A stretch of DNA of 64,000 nucleotides, taken from NCBI RefSeq assembly GCF_964199965.1, contig NZ_CAXMZT010000012.1, positions 1 to 64,000 on the forward strand, in the 5' to 3' direction. Of this stretch, positions 53,662 to 62,520 are shown piece by piece (the first letter of the stretch is position 1; each line of letters opens with the position of its first letter). Source of the stretch: JAFIFT01 sp020051095 (GTDB lineage Bacteria > Pseudomonadota > Gammaproteobacteria > Legionellales > Legionellaceae). Under the pieces are notes generated by a model, which was not told the origin of the DNA, did not search any database, and saw only the letters and a list, made by a program, of their open reading frames with translations. Both the position numbers and the translations under genes were made by a program.

Positions 53662-53704
53662 AGTAAACTGGTTGTTTAGTAAACATAGGATTAATATAGT
53701 TTAC
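53661..53704. promoter_or_regulatory. Palindromic operator candidate at the AlkB-type gene start
   Basis: Three copies of one half-site lie within 44 bp: TAGTAAAC (53661-53668), TAGTAAAC (53677-53684) and the opposite-orientation TAGTTTAC (53697-53704). The middle one forms a palindrome GTTTAgTAAAC (53674-53684). It covers the leader where the ribosome and polymerase bind; a TetR- or GntR-type repressor site is plausible. Confidence 0.5.
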
Positions 53705-53794
53705 AAAGTGATTTTTAGCTTGGTAATAATGGCCAACTACAGGTTATAAAAGGACAAGTTCCTATCATAATAGGCTTGGATGGTGCAATAACAG

Positions 53795-54649
53795 TTAATT
53801 TTTGCTATTTTGCAACGACAGCGCCAATTGATAGAGCTTATTTTTGGGTTTTCCAGTGATTTTGGCACATAAATGAGCGGCTTGTTTGACAGGTAATTCA
53901 GATAATAATAACGCTAAGATTGTTTCCGAATTATCTTTTTCTTCGATAATCATTGGCGGAAACAATAGAACAAACTCACCCTTTTGGTGATTTAAATCCG
54001 ATACTAACCATTGTCTATGTTGTTCTGCTGTTCCATAACGAATAGTCTCAAATGCTTTCGTGAGCTCTTTGGCCAGAACAAAGTGATAGTGTTGATCAAA
54101 TAACTGGTCAATACAGGAGAGGGTATCCAAAAGTCGATGAGGTGATTCATAACAAACCAGGGTTAAACCCTGTTGTGTAAACTGACGCAACAGTGTCATC
54201 TTCTGCTCTGATTTATGTGGCAGAAAACCTAAAAAGGTGAATTGCTGGCAAGGAATGCCAGCGCAAGAAAGTGCTGCAATTAGTGCACAACTTCCTGGAA
54301 TGGGGCTGACGGGAATATGTTGTTGGTGGGCGAGTTGAATCAGAGGATAACCCGGATCGCTAATTAATGGTGTGCCTGCATCGCTGATCAAGGCAATAGA
54401 CGCGCCCTCTTTAACGCGGTTGAGGATCGATTGAGCTTTCTGTTGCTCGTTATGAGCATGCATGGCATACATCGGCTTATTAATTTGATAAGCTTGTAAA
54501 AGCGTTTTCGAATGTCTGGTGTCTTCAGCAACAATGAAGTCCACGGATTTAAGGGTGTCAATGGCACGTTTAGAGATATCATCTAAATGACCGATTGGGG
54601 TGGCAATAACAAAAATTGTTCCGTATCCTATTGATGAAAGATTCTTCAT
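53795..54649 (-). CDS. rsmI: 16S rRNA 2'-O-ribose C1402 methyltransferase
   Basis: 284-residue SAM-dependent tetrapyrrole-methylase-fold enzyme (E. coli RsmI 286). GTIFVIATPIGHLDDIS, VAEDTRHSKTLL and ALISDAGTPLISDPGYPLI are the family blocks. Divergent from lpoA across 41 bp, the same arrangement as E. coli yraL-yraM. Confidence 0.97.
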   Translation of the reverse strand: MKNLSSIGYGTIFVIATPIGHLDDISKRAIDTLKSVDFIVAEDTRHSKTLLQAYQINKPMYAMHAHNEQQKAQSILNRVKEGASIALISDAGTPLISDPGYPLIQLAHQQHIPVSPIPGSCALIAALSCAGIPCQQFTFLGFLPHKSEQKMTLLRQFTQQGLTLVCYESPHRLLDTLSCIDQLFDQHYHFVLAKELTKAFETIRYGTAEQHRQWLVSDLNHQKGEFVLLFPPMIIEEKDNSETILALLLSELPVKQAAHLCAKITGKPKNKLYQLALSLQNSKN

Positions 54650-54690
54650 AGTTTAAGCTCTGTCGTTCAAGGCCAACGGTAAAAAAGTTT

Positions 54691-56454
54691 ATGAATAAAA
54701 AATGTTATCTTCTCACAGTATTTTCATACGTGTGTTCTTTATTATCTCTGACCAATTGTAGCACGGTTCCCCAACAACAAACGACACAAATTTCCCATAA
54801 TGTCCCGTTTGTTGAGCAGGCAGATGCTTATTTGGCGAAAGCTAAAAGTGCTGCATTGGAAGAAAAGAATGAGCTGAAAATCAAAGCAGCTGGGCGATTA
54901 ATCTACGATAGACAGATTCAAGATGGCGTCGCAATCTTAAAAAATCTGTCAATCAATCACCCCGAGCAAGCGGATGAAAAAAATGTCTTGATGGCTAAAG
55001 CAAATATGATGGTCAATAATCCGAAACAGGCCTCATTATATTTAGCACAAGTTCATAACAGTAATCAGCTATCCCCGTTCTATCAAAATCTATACCGACG
55101 TCTATTAATTGATAGCTATGAACGGAAAGGAAGGTCAATTGAAGCTGTTGAGGAGCGGATTAAGCTTAATGATCATCTCCAACAGACTGATGCAAGAATT
55201 GCAAATAATATGCGCATTTGGATGGATCTCATCCATATGCCACAAGCTGAGCTACAAACACTGGCCATTGAAGCCAATGATCCAATCGTTCAGGGATGGG
55301 CGAGTTTAGCCGCCATTGCACAACAACTAAACTCAATATCTTCTATCCATAAATGGCAAACATCTTATCCAGCTCATCAAGCAAATCAATTGATTTATGC
55401 AACCAGGCAGCATCTTTTGCCACGAACTGGCGCAAAAAATATAGCCTTATTATTGCCGATGACCGGTAGTTTATCAGGGCCAGGACAGGCCATCAAAGAT
55501 GGCTTTTTGGATGCGAAAAATCAATATCCCAAATCCATATCAGTGAAAACCTATGATGTGGCTAAAGGATCGGTATTAGCGTTATACCATAAAGCCATAG
55601 AAGACGGCGCAGACATGGTTATTGGGCCATTAAGTAAAAATCAAGTCGATATTATCGCTAGTCAATCCCATCCAGTCCCAACACTTTTGCTTAATTATGC
55701 ATCTTCATCGGTGTCAGCTAATGCTTGGGAATTTGGCTTGTCGCCCAGTTATGAAGCACTTCAACTGGCGGATAAATTAACAGAGCAGGGCTTTAAGCAC
55801 GCTATTTTGATAACTTCTCAAGGTGAATGGGGTGATCAAGTTAAATCAGCATTTAATCGAAAATGGTTGCAGAATGGTAATCGGATTGTAGATGAATTAG
55901 CTGTCGCAAAAGACACCCATTATAACGAGGCAGTTCGCCGATTATTACATATTGATAGTAGCGCTCAACGAGAAAAATCCTTAAAACAATTATTAGGCCG
56001 AGATGTAAAAGGCAATTTGCGCAGAAGAGAGGATTTTGATGTCGTGGTGTTGATGACGCACCCTTCGAAAGCAAGACAAATCGTTCCGTTATTAAAATAT
56101 TACTACATTGGAGAAACCCCCATTTATGGTATCTCAACCATTCACTCAGCCGATTTACGAGTTGCGGACAATCGTGATTTGGATGGCGTTGTGTTTTCAG
56201 ATGTTGCCTATATTTATCAGCAAGATAAACTCATTCCTCGACGGTGGCCTGAAAAATTAAATAGCTATAATCGATTGTTTGCAATAGGACGTGATAGTTT
56301 CTTAATTTCGCAAAAATTAGAGAAGATCGTTCAATTTCCTGCCATAAATTTACAAGATGGGGATGATACTGTTTATTTATCAACACCAACACAGATAACC
56401 TACCAATCAAATTGGGGGCAAATGGTGGAAGGGAAAGCACAGCGCATCAGTTAA
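54691..56454 (+). CDS. LpoA/LppC-type outer-membrane lipoprotein
   Basis: 587 residues. Signal sequence with a Cys at LSLTNCST (residue 23), TPR-like helices over about 30-220 and a periplasmic-binding-protein-like domain over 240-580 (NIALLLPMTGSLSGPGQAIKDGF). E. coli LpoA activates penicillin-binding protein PBP1A. The residue before the Cys is Asn, where Gly/Ala/Ser is normal for lipoboxes. First gene of lpoA-yraN-diaA-dolP; the stop overlaps the next ATG (TAATG). Confidence 0.9.
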   Translation: MNKKCYLLTVFSYVCSLLSLTNCSTVPQQQTTQISHNVPFVEQADAYLAKAKSAALEEKNELKIKAAGRLIYDRQIQDGVAILKNLSINHPEQADEKNVLMAKANMMVNNPKQASLYLAQVHNSNQLSPFYQNLYRRLLIDSYERKGRSIEAVEERIKLNDHLQQTDARIANNMRIWMDLIHMPQAELQTLAIEANDPIVQGWASLAAIAQQLNSISSIHKWQTSYPAHQANQLIYATRQHLLPRTGAKNIALLLPMTGSLSGPGQAIKDGFLDAKNQYPKSISVKTYDVAKGSVLALYHKAIEDGADMVIGPLSKNQVDIIASQSHPVPTLLLNYASSSVSANAWEFGLSPSYEALQLADKLTEQGFKHAILITSQGEWGDQVKSAFNRKWLQNGNRIVDELAVAKDTHYNEAVRRLLHIDSSAQREKSLKQLLGRDVKGNLRRREDFDVVVLMTHPSKARQIVPLLKYYYIGETPIYGISTIHSADLRVADNRDLDGVVFSDVAYIYQQDKLIPRRWPEKLNSYNRLFAIGRDSFLISQKLEKIVQFPAINLQDGDDTVYLSTPTQITYQSNWGQMVEGKAQRIS

Positions 56455-56804
56455 TGTCGAAACTCATTGGAAAGCAAGCAGAGAAAGCTGCAGAGCAATA
56501 CTTGCAGGCGAAGGGCTTAACCACGATTGAGCGCAATTATTTGTGTAAAATGGGCGAAATCGATCTAATCATGCTGGATAAAGATGATTTAGTATTTATT
56601 GAAGTACGCCATAGACGTTCTCAGGCCTATGGTGGGGCCATAGGGAGCATCACTTATGCAAAGCAGCAAAAAATATGGCGTACTGCACAGCATTTTCTTC
56701 AATACAATGCCCAACGCTATGATTGTGAGTATCGATTTGACGTCATCGCATTTCAAGGAAGCCTTGAGCAGGTTTGTTGGATAAAAAACGCATTTTCGCA
56801 TTAA
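56454..56804 (+). CDS. yraN: YraN/UPF0102-family nuclease-like protein
   Basis: 116 residues, restriction-endonuclease-like fold. GKQAEKAAEQYLQAKG, MGEIDLIMLDKDDLVFIEVRHRR (E-D-ExR/K active-site pattern) and YRFDVIAF match YraN. ATG 56454 overlaps the lpoA stop; an upstream in-frame extension to 56412 lies inside lpoA and is rejected. Function poorly known. Confidence 0.93.
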   Translation: MSKLIGKQAEKAAEQYLQAKGLTTIERNYLCKMGEIDLIMLDKDDLVFIEVRHRRSQAYGGAIGSITYAKQQKIWRTAQHFLQYNAQRYDCEYRFDVIAFQGSLEQVCWIKNAFSH

Positions 56805-56817
56805 CAAGAGGATATTC

Positions 56818-57417
56818 ATGACTCCGGCAGAAGAACGTATTCGCCACCAATTTGGTATTAGCATTGAAAATACAATTGCTGCAGCTGATTTGCTATCAGA
56901 GAAAATTGTACAAGCAGCCAGTCGGTTAACAAGTTGTTTAGTGCAAGATGGGAAGATATTTATATGTGGGAGTGGCGGATCAGCTGCAAATGCTTGCCAT
57001 TTTTCTTCAGCTTTGCTGAATCACTATAGTGTTGAACGCCCGTCCTTGCCGGTTGTTAATTTAAGCGTGGATAGTGCCAGCATCAGTTCAATTGCTAATG
57101 AGTCTCATTATGATCAAGTGTTTTCAAGACAGGTGCAGGCTCTTGGTCATCAACATGATTTGCTCATTGTATTGACCACAACAGGAAATTCCGATTCAAT
57201 CTTGAATGCCGTTAATTCAGCAAAAGATCGAGGAATGGACACCATTGCTTTAAGTGGGAGGGATGGTGGTATATTAGCCAATCATCTTGGGCCAGAAGAT
57301 ATTGAATTAAGAGCGCCAGGGAAGCATGCGGCACAGATTAGAGAAATCCACTTATTTATTTTACATGGATTAGCCGACTTAATCGAACAAATGTTATTCA
57401 ACCAATTGTTGGGGTAA
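56818..57417 (+). CDS. diaA: SIS-domain protein DiaA (DnaA initiator-associating factor)
   Basis: 199 residues with one sugar-isomerase domain: IFICGSGGSAANACHFSS, IVLTTTGNSDSI, HAAQIREIHLFILHGLADLIE. Place between yraN and dolP matches E. coli diaA; GmhA is the close paralogue and cannot be fully excluded. DiaA tetramers promote DnaA assembly at oriC. Confidence 0.88.
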   Translation: MTPAEERIRHQFGISIENTIAAADLLSEKIVQAASRLTSCLVQDGKIFICGSGGSAANACHFSSALLNHYSVERPSLPVVNLSVDSASISSIANESHYDQVFSRQVQALGHQHDLLIVLTTTGNSDSILNAVNSAKDRGMDTIALSGRDGGILANHLGPEDIELRAPGKHAAQIREIHLFILHGLADLIEQMLFNQLLG

Positions 57418-57421
57418 AAAA

Positions 57422-57982
57422 ATGAAAAAGTTGCTCGTTTCCATCCTAATTCTAATGTCCCTCACCCGTTGTGCAGGGTTTGTTGTTGCTGGGGCTGCTG
57501 CTGGAGCGGTGGTGTATGATAGCAGGAACCTGATTGAAATCGAAAAAGATGCTCGAATTTTCCATCTTGTTCATAAGAGAATTGTGCGCGATCCGAAATT
57601 TGCATTTTCGAGTGTCCAAGTGAATGTTTTCAATCAAGTTGTGTTGCTCACCGGGCAAGTTTCAAGTGCGGCGGTGAAGATTGAAGCAGAAAAAATTGCG
57701 CGCATGACACCGCAAGTTGAGCGTGTCTATGATCAACTAGAATTGGAAGAACCCTTAGCCCTGTCCCAACAATCCATCGATAGCTGGATAACTAGTGAAA
57801 TATCGGCAAAAATGCTTGCAACCAAAAACCTCCGTTCAGGTGCAATCAAGGTTGTGACCAATAATAATGTTGTCTATTTAATGGGAATCGTTAAAAAAAG
57901 CCAAGCTGCAATAGCGGTTGATATTGCTAGAAGGACCGATCGTGTGAAAAAAGTGGTGAAAGTATTTCAGTATATTGTTTAG
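57422..57982 (+). CDS. BON-domain lipoprotein (DolP/YraP type)
   Basis: 186 residues. Signal peptide MKKLLVSILILMSLTRC with the modified Cys17, then AGFVVAGAAAGAVVYDSRN and two BON domains (about 45-115 and 120-186; VLLTGQVSSAAVKIEAEKIA, VVYLMGIVKKSQAAIAVDIA). E. coli DolP is an outer-membrane lipoprotein at division sites that binds anionic lipids. Arg at the -1 position of the lipobox is unusual. Last gene of the cluster; terminator follows. Confidence 0.9.
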   Translation: MKKLLVSILILMSLTRCAGFVVAGAAAGAVVYDSRNLIEIEKDARIFHLVHKRIVRDPKFAFSSVQVNVFNQVVLLTGQVSSAAVKIEAEKIARMTPQVERVYDQLELEEPLALSQQSIDSWITSEISAKMLATKNLRSGAIKVVTNNNVVYLMGIVKKSQAAIAVDIARRTDRVKKVVKVFQYIV

Positions 57983-57999
57983 TAGAGTAGACAAAAAAT

Positions 58000-58027
58000 A
58001 GGAGGTCTTAGATATTTAAGACCTCCT
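58000..58027. terminator. Intrinsic terminator after dolP
   Basis: Perfect 11-bp stem AGGAGGTCTTA / TAAGACCTCCT with a 6-nt loop, 17 bp after the stop. It is A-rich upstream and TTGTACCTTTT downstream. The remaining part of 57983-58304 (about 280 bp) is AT-rich, without a gene, and must contain the atp operon promoter. Confidence 0.8.
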
Positions 58028-58304
58028 TGTACCTTTTCTACCCAACCAGGAAGTGGCAAACCTGTAAGGCTTAATTTACTGTAACAAGCTCTGAGAAATT
58101 TTGCCAGCATTTTTTTACGCATTGATTTATGATTGCTCGGAATAGGAGTAATCAATATTCGTTTGGCGGGTACCCAATACGACTTAAATACGGAAAAAAG
58201 AAATTTAATTAAGAAAATTGGCAATATTTTGGCTAGTGAGGCGTTGCTTATCTTTTTCGATTAATTTATAATCGCGACGAAATACGATTTTAGGTGAAGA
58301 CAAT

Positions 58305-58688
58305 TTGCATCCAGGTATCAGAAAATATTTTGTCTTCCAAGCAATATTAAGCGTTAGTTTTATCTTGCTGATGACAACGGTATTTGGAAAAAAAGGCGGT
58401 TTATCAGCCCTTGTAGCGAGTGTGTGTTATCTATTGCCGAATTTGTTGTTTGCAAGGCAGTTATTTTATTATCATGGTGCTCAAGCGGCAAAAAAAATTG
58501 TGAAAGGTTTTTACCGTGGAGAAGCAATAAAGCTAATAAGCACAGTGGTATTAATAGGAGTCGTGTTTGCGTTACTGCCTGTTAAGCCGCTGCCCTTTTT
58601 TTTGACTTTTATTGTCCTTCAAATGAGCATTTGGGTTGCCCCATTATTTGTTGACACCAATAGAAGAAAAGGCCAAAAAAGTGAGTGA
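58305..58688 (+). CDS. atpI: ATP synthase subunit I
   Basis: 127-residue, four-helix membrane protein that helps assemble the c ring. A TTG start with AGGTGAAGAC upstream is the only early choice in frame; the topology (helices near 12-30, 33-52, 74-95, 98-115) is that of AtpI. First gene of the atp operon; ends one base before the preferred atpB ATG. Confidence 0.88.
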   Translation: MHPGIRKYFVFQAILSVSFILLMTTVFGKKGGLSALVASVCYLLPNLLFARQLFYYHGAQAAKKIVKGFYRGEAIKLISTVVLIGVVFALLPVKPLPFFLTFIVLQMSIWVAPLFVDTNRRKGQKSE

Positions 58689-58689
58689 A

Positions 58690-59517
58690 ATGGTTTCAAG
58701 TACTAACTATATTAAGCACCATTTAACATACCTAACGTTTGACATCAAAACGATGTCACTCGGCAGTAGTGGTGGGTTTTGGACAGTCAACCTAGATACC
58801 TTGTTTTTCTCCATGGTACTCGGATTTTTAGCAATGGGCCTGTTGTTTGTTGGTGCCCGCCGAGTTTCAACGGGTGTGCCAGGTAAGCTGCAAAATTTTG
58901 CAGAAATCATGCTGGATTTTGCTCAGTCACAGGTCAAAGACTGCTTTCATGGGCGTAACGCTCTCATCGGTCCACTGGCGTTAACAATTTTCCTGTGGGT
59001 CTTTCTAATGAATTTCATGGATATTGTTCCTGTCGATGTTCTTCCAGAAATCGCTGGGGCAATGGGTATTAGCCATCTTAAGGTTGTGCCGACAAATGAT
59101 TTAAATTTAACGTTTGCGCTTTCCCTATCGGTCTTTGTGCTCATTATATTCTATAGCGTAAAAATAAAAGGGTTCTCAGGCTTTATGAAAGAGCTAACCT
59201 TGCAACCATTTAATCATAAAATGATGATCCCATTTAATTTTATTCTTGAAACGGTCGGTTTAATTGCCAAACCAATTTCCTTGTCGTTACGTTTGTTTGG
59301 AAACCTCTATGCCGGTGAATTGATTTTCATTTTGATTGCGTTGTTAACGTTGAATGCTGCTAGCTCTAGCTGGGTTAGTTCAGCGACTCTAGGCATTGGT
59401 CAATTTGTGCTTGGATTGGCATGGTCAATCTTCCACATTTTGGTCATTACGCTTCAAGCGTTTATATTTATGGTGTTAACCATTGTGTATTTGAGCCTCG
59501 CCCACGAGGATCATTAA
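58690..59517 (+). CDS. atpB: ATP synthase F0 subunit a
   Basis: 275-residue proton-channel subunit. The GKLQNFAEIMLDF, LTLQPFNHKMMIPFN and SLSLRLFGNLYAGELIFILIA segment (with the essential stator Arg) match AtpB. Start ATG 58690 is chosen by alignment with E. coli; a GTG at 58681 in frame would overlap atpI by 8 bp and is also possible. The frame is open farther upstream (58636) but inside atpI. Confidence 0.95.
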   Translation: MVSSTNYIKHHLTYLTFDIKTMSLGSSGGFWTVNLDTLFFSMVLGFLAMGLLFVGARRVSTGVPGKLQNFAEIMLDFAQSQVKDCFHGRNALIGPLALTIFLWVFLMNFMDIVPVDVLPEIAGAMGISHLKVVPTNDLNLTFALSLSVFVLIIFYSVKIKGFSGFMKELTLQPFNHKMMIPFNFILETVGLIAKPISLSLRLFGNLYAGELIFILIALLTLNAASSSWVSSATLGIGQFVLGLAWSIFHILVITLQAFIFMVLTIVYLSLAHEDH

Positions 59518-59544
59518 TTTCATTACCATTAAGGGGATTTGATT

Positions 59545-59814
59545 ATGCAAGAATTAGTTGCTCACGTACAGGGGATGACAGTTATAGCTGTTGCCTTGTT
59601 AATTGGCCTGGGCGCATTAGGTACCGCTATCGGATTTGGACTGTTGGGTGGAAAATTCTTAGAAGGTGCGGCACGTCAACCAGAGATGGTGTCCATGCTT
59701 CAGGTTAAAATGTTTATCGTTGCAGGTTTATTAGATGCGGTAACGATGATTGGTGTTGGTATCGCCTTATTCTTCACATTTGCAAACCCATTCCTAAGTG
59801 CAATAGGTTCTTGA
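59545..59814 (+). CDS. atpE: ATP synthase F0 subunit c
   Basis: 89-residue hairpin forming the rotor ring. GGKFLEGAARQPE is the polar loop and Asp64 in GLLDAVTMIG is the proton carrier (E. coli D61). ATG 59545 with AAGGGG upstream is preferred to TTG 59539. Confidence 0.97.
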   Translation: MQELVAHVQGMTVIAVALLIGLGALGTAIGFGLLGGKFLEGAARQPEMVSMLQVKMFIVAGLLDAVTMIGVGIALFFTFANPFLSAIGS

Positions 59815-59824
59815 TCGATTAAAT

Positions 59825-59839
59825 AGGGGCATTGCCCCT
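59825..59839 (+). promoter_or_regulatory. Hairpin between atpE and atpF
   Basis: AGGGGC-att-GCCCCT, a 6-bp stem with a 3-nt loop, 10 bp after the atpE stop. It could protect or tune the high-copy atpE message. Confidence 0.5.
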
Positions 59840-59862
59840 GTTCTCGTTAGAGGAGAAAAATC

Positions 59863-60333
59863 TTGGAAATTAATGCAACACTTCTCGTGCAGATGTTTGT
59901 GTTTTTGGTATTTGTTTGGTTTACCATGAAATTTGTCTGGCCTCCCCTTTCCAAAGCGATGGAAGAGCGTCAAGACAAAATATCGGAAGGACTTGCGGCT
60001 GCAGAGCGGGGTCGACGTGAATTTGAATTAACGCAACATCGAGCTAAAGACGAAATTCGTCAAGCGAAAGCACAGGCAAGTGAGATCATTGAAATGGCTA
60101 AGCGCCGTTCAAGCGAGATGATTGAAACTGCAAAAAATGAAGCTCGGGAAGAAGCGCAGCGTCAAGCTAAAATTGCCCATGAACAATTGCAACAAGAGAT
60201 ATCTAAAGCAAAGGAAATTTTGCAAAAGCAAGTGTCTCATCTTGCCATTGTTGGAGCTGAGCGGATTTTACAAAAAGAAGTTAACAAAGAAGCAAGTAAA
60301 AAATTGGTCGATGACCTGATAAAAGAGATATAA
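59863..60333 (+). CDS. atpF: ATP synthase F0 subunit b
   Basis: 156-residue stator subunit. Begins MEINATLLVQM as E. coli AtpF (MNLNATILGQ), with one membrane helix (MFVFLVFVWFTMKFVW) and a long charged coiled coil. TTG start with AGAGGAGAAAA upstream. Followed closely by atpH. Confidence 0.96.
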   Translation: MEINATLLVQMFVFLVFVWFTMKFVWPPLSKAMEERQDKISEGLAAAERGRREFELTQHRAKDEIRQAKAQASEIIEMAKRRSSEMIETAKNEAREEAQRQAKIAHEQLQQEISKAKEILQKQVSHLAIVGAERILQKEVNKEASKKLVDDLIKEI

Positions 60334-60334
60334 T

Positions 60335-60880
60335 ATGTCAGAGTTAACTACAATCGCTAGACCCTATGCAAAAGCCATTTTTGATCATGCTCAAAAAAAG
60401 AAGAAACTCGCAGAATGGGCTAACATTTTGCACGTCCTTGCCAGTGTTGCTGCTGACAAAAAAGCTTATGCATTTTTATCCAATCCCACGATCAATCGTG
60501 AGGACAAAATTAGCTTGTTATTAGGGTTTGTACCCAAAATAGAAGATTCGATGAAGGATGAAACCAAAAATTTTCTATCAATATTGGCAGAGTTTGGTCG
60601 CTTAACCATTTTGCCCGAAATAACAGCGCTTTATTTCACCTATCGTGCAGACTATGAAAAATCGATGGAAGTTAAAGTGACTTCCTCAAAACCGCTGGAA
60701 AAAGAACAAGAGCAAGCTTTAGTCAAAGCACTTAGTAAAAAATTAAATCGAGAAGTAAGCTTGAGCGTTGAAATTAATGAATCATTATTGGGCGGCGCAA
60801 TTATTCAAGCAGGTGACTTTGTTATTGATGGTTCTGTTCGGGGCAAACTGGAAAAGTTAGCAGCTCGACTAGCCGTTTAA
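60335..60880 (+). CDS. atpH: ATP synthase F1 subunit delta
   Basis: 181-residue stator connector. IARPYAKAIFDHA at the start and LLGGAIIQAGDFVIDGSVRGKL at the end are the delta/OSCP signatures. One base after atpF. Confidence 0.96.
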   Translation: MSELTTIARPYAKAIFDHAQKKKKLAEWANILHVLASVAADKKAYAFLSNPTINREDKISLLLGFVPKIEDSMKDETKNFLSILAEFGRLTILPEITALYFTYRADYEKSMEVKVTSSKPLEKEQEQALVKALSKKLNREVSLSVEINESLLGGAIIQAGDFVIDGSVRGKLEKLAARLAV

Positions 60881-60909
60881 ACTAGCATAATTTAAAGAGG
60901 ATAGATTTC

Positions 60910-62457
60910 ATGTCAATGTCATTAAAACCATCTGAAATTAGTGATCTGATATTAGACCGAATTGAGAAATTTAAAGTTGTATCAGAAGCAAGAAATGAGG
61001 GGACCATTGTCAGCCTAAAGGATGGGATTGTTCGTTTGCATGGGCTTGCGGATGTTATGCAAGGTGAAATGATTGAGTTTCCTGGCGGCGTGTATGGCTT
61101 GGCATTGAACCTAGAGAGAGACTCTGTTGGTGCGGTTATCCTTGGTGATTATTCAAATTTATCAGAAGGCCAAAAAGGGAAATGTACAGGCAGAATTATG
61201 GAAGTCCCTGTTGGTGAGGCGCTACTTGGAAGAGTCGTTGATGCCCTGGGTAATCCAATTGATGGGAAAGGCCCTATCAAGACTAACAAAATGTCACCCA
61301 TTGAAAAAATTGCCCCCGGGGTTATTGCGCGTCAGTCTGTCTCCCAACCCGTTCAAACGGGACTAAAAGCAATTGATGCAATGACGCCAGTTGGCCGAGG
61401 ACAACGGGAATTAATCATCGGTGACCGTCAAACTGGTAAAACGGCGATAGCCATTGACACGATTATTAATCAAAAAGAAACAGGCGTTAAATGTATCTAT
61501 GTGGCTGTCGGACAAAAAGCATCATCCGTTGCAGCACTAGTCCGAAAGCTTGAAGAACACGATGCTTTAAAACATACGATTGTTGTCGTTGCTGGAGCCT
61601 CTGATCCGGCCGCATTACAGTTTATTGCACCCTATACCGGCTGTTCAATGGGTGAATACTTTATGGAAAAAGGGGAAGATGCCTTAATCGTCTATGATGA
61701 TTTAACAAAACAAGCCTGGGCATATCGACAAATTTCCCTACTATTAAGACGACCCCCAGGTCGTGAAGCCTATCCCGGTGATATTTTTTATTTACATTCT
61801 CGTTTATTGGAACGAGCATCTCGAATCAATGCCCATGAAGTTGAGAAGCTAACAAACGGGGAAGTTAAAGGTAAGACGGGTTCACTGACAGCGTTACCAA
61901 TTATTGAAACCCAAGCGGGTGACGTTTCGGCTTTCGTTCCTACCAACGTTATTTCTATTACCGACGGCCAAATCTTCCTCGATGTTGATATGTTCAACTC
62001 AGGTATACGACCCGCCATTAACTCGGGTTTATCTGTTTCAAGGGTTGGTGGTGCCGCACAAACGAAGATAATGAAAAAATTGGGCGGTGGTACCCGACTA
62101 GCTTTAGCTCAATACCGTGAACTAGAAGCGTTTTCTCAGTTTGCATCCGATCTGGATGAAGCGACACGTAAGCAGCTAGAGCGCGGACAGCGGATTACTG
62201 AATTAATGAAACAAAAGCAATACCACCCCTTATCTGTTGCAGAGATGGGTGTCTCATTATTTGTTGTTGAAAAGGGATACCTTGATACTATCCCTGTTGC
62301 TGAAGTGGGTTCATTTGAGTCAGCGTTACATGCCTATATGCATTCCAACTATGCCCCATTAATGGGAGAGATAGCTGAATCCGGTGCATACGGTGATGAA
62401 ATTGAAGCAAACATAAAATCAGCGGTTGAGTCATTTATTGAAAATGGCAGTTGGTAA
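60910..62457 (+). CDS. atpA: ATP synthase F1 subunit alpha
   Basis: 515-residue non-catalytic nucleotide-binding subunit. GDRQTGKTAIAID (Walker A), and near-identity in GIVRLHGLADVMQGEMIEFP and the arginine-finger segment (ISVSRVGGAAQ written LSVSRVGGAAQ). Length matches E. coli (513). Confidence 0.98.
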   Translation: MSMSLKPSEISDLILDRIEKFKVVSEARNEGTIVSLKDGIVRLHGLADVMQGEMIEFPGGVYGLALNLERDSVGAVILGDYSNLSEGQKGKCTGRIMEVPVGEALLGRVVDALGNPIDGKGPIKTNKMSPIEKIAPGVIARQSVSQPVQTGLKAIDAMTPVGRGQRELIIGDRQTGKTAIAIDTIINQKETGVKCIYVAVGQKASSVAALVRKLEEHDALKHTIVVVAGASDPAALQFIAPYTGCSMGEYFMEKGEDALIVYDDLTKQAWAYRQISLLLRRPPGREAYPGDIFYLHSRLLERASRINAHEVEKLTNGEVKGKTGSLTALPIIETQAGDVSAFVPTNVISITDGQIFLDVDMFNSGIRPAINSGLSVSRVGGAAQTKIMKKLGGGTRLALAQYRELEAFSQFASDLDEATRKQLERGQRITELMKQKQYHPLSVAEMGVSLFVVEKGYLDTIPVAEVGSFESALHAYMHSNYAPLMGEIAESGAYGDEIEANIKSAVESFIENGSW

Positions 62458-62467
62458 CATGGGAGGA

Positions 62468-62482
62468 GCGCTCATTGAGCGC
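62468..62482 (+). promoter_or_regulatory. Hairpin between atpA and atpG
   Basis: GCGCTC-att-GAGCGC, 6-bp stem with the same ATT loop as the hairpin in the atpE-atpF gap, followed by an AT-rich stretch. It may be a weak attenuator or processing site. Confidence 0.5.
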
Positions 62483-62520
62483 CTTAACATTATTTTGATA
62501 AACAATAGTTAGGCAAAATT

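Noticed and set aside
57979..58224. 81-codon minus-strand frame downstream of dolP
   Set aside because: It spans the terminator hairpin and has no family features; a weak likeness to a ComF segment (ITPIPS) is too short.
58636..58689. N-terminal extension of atpB within atpI
   Set aside because: AtpB alignment begins near ATG 58690; the extension is the atpI frame-shifted 3' end.
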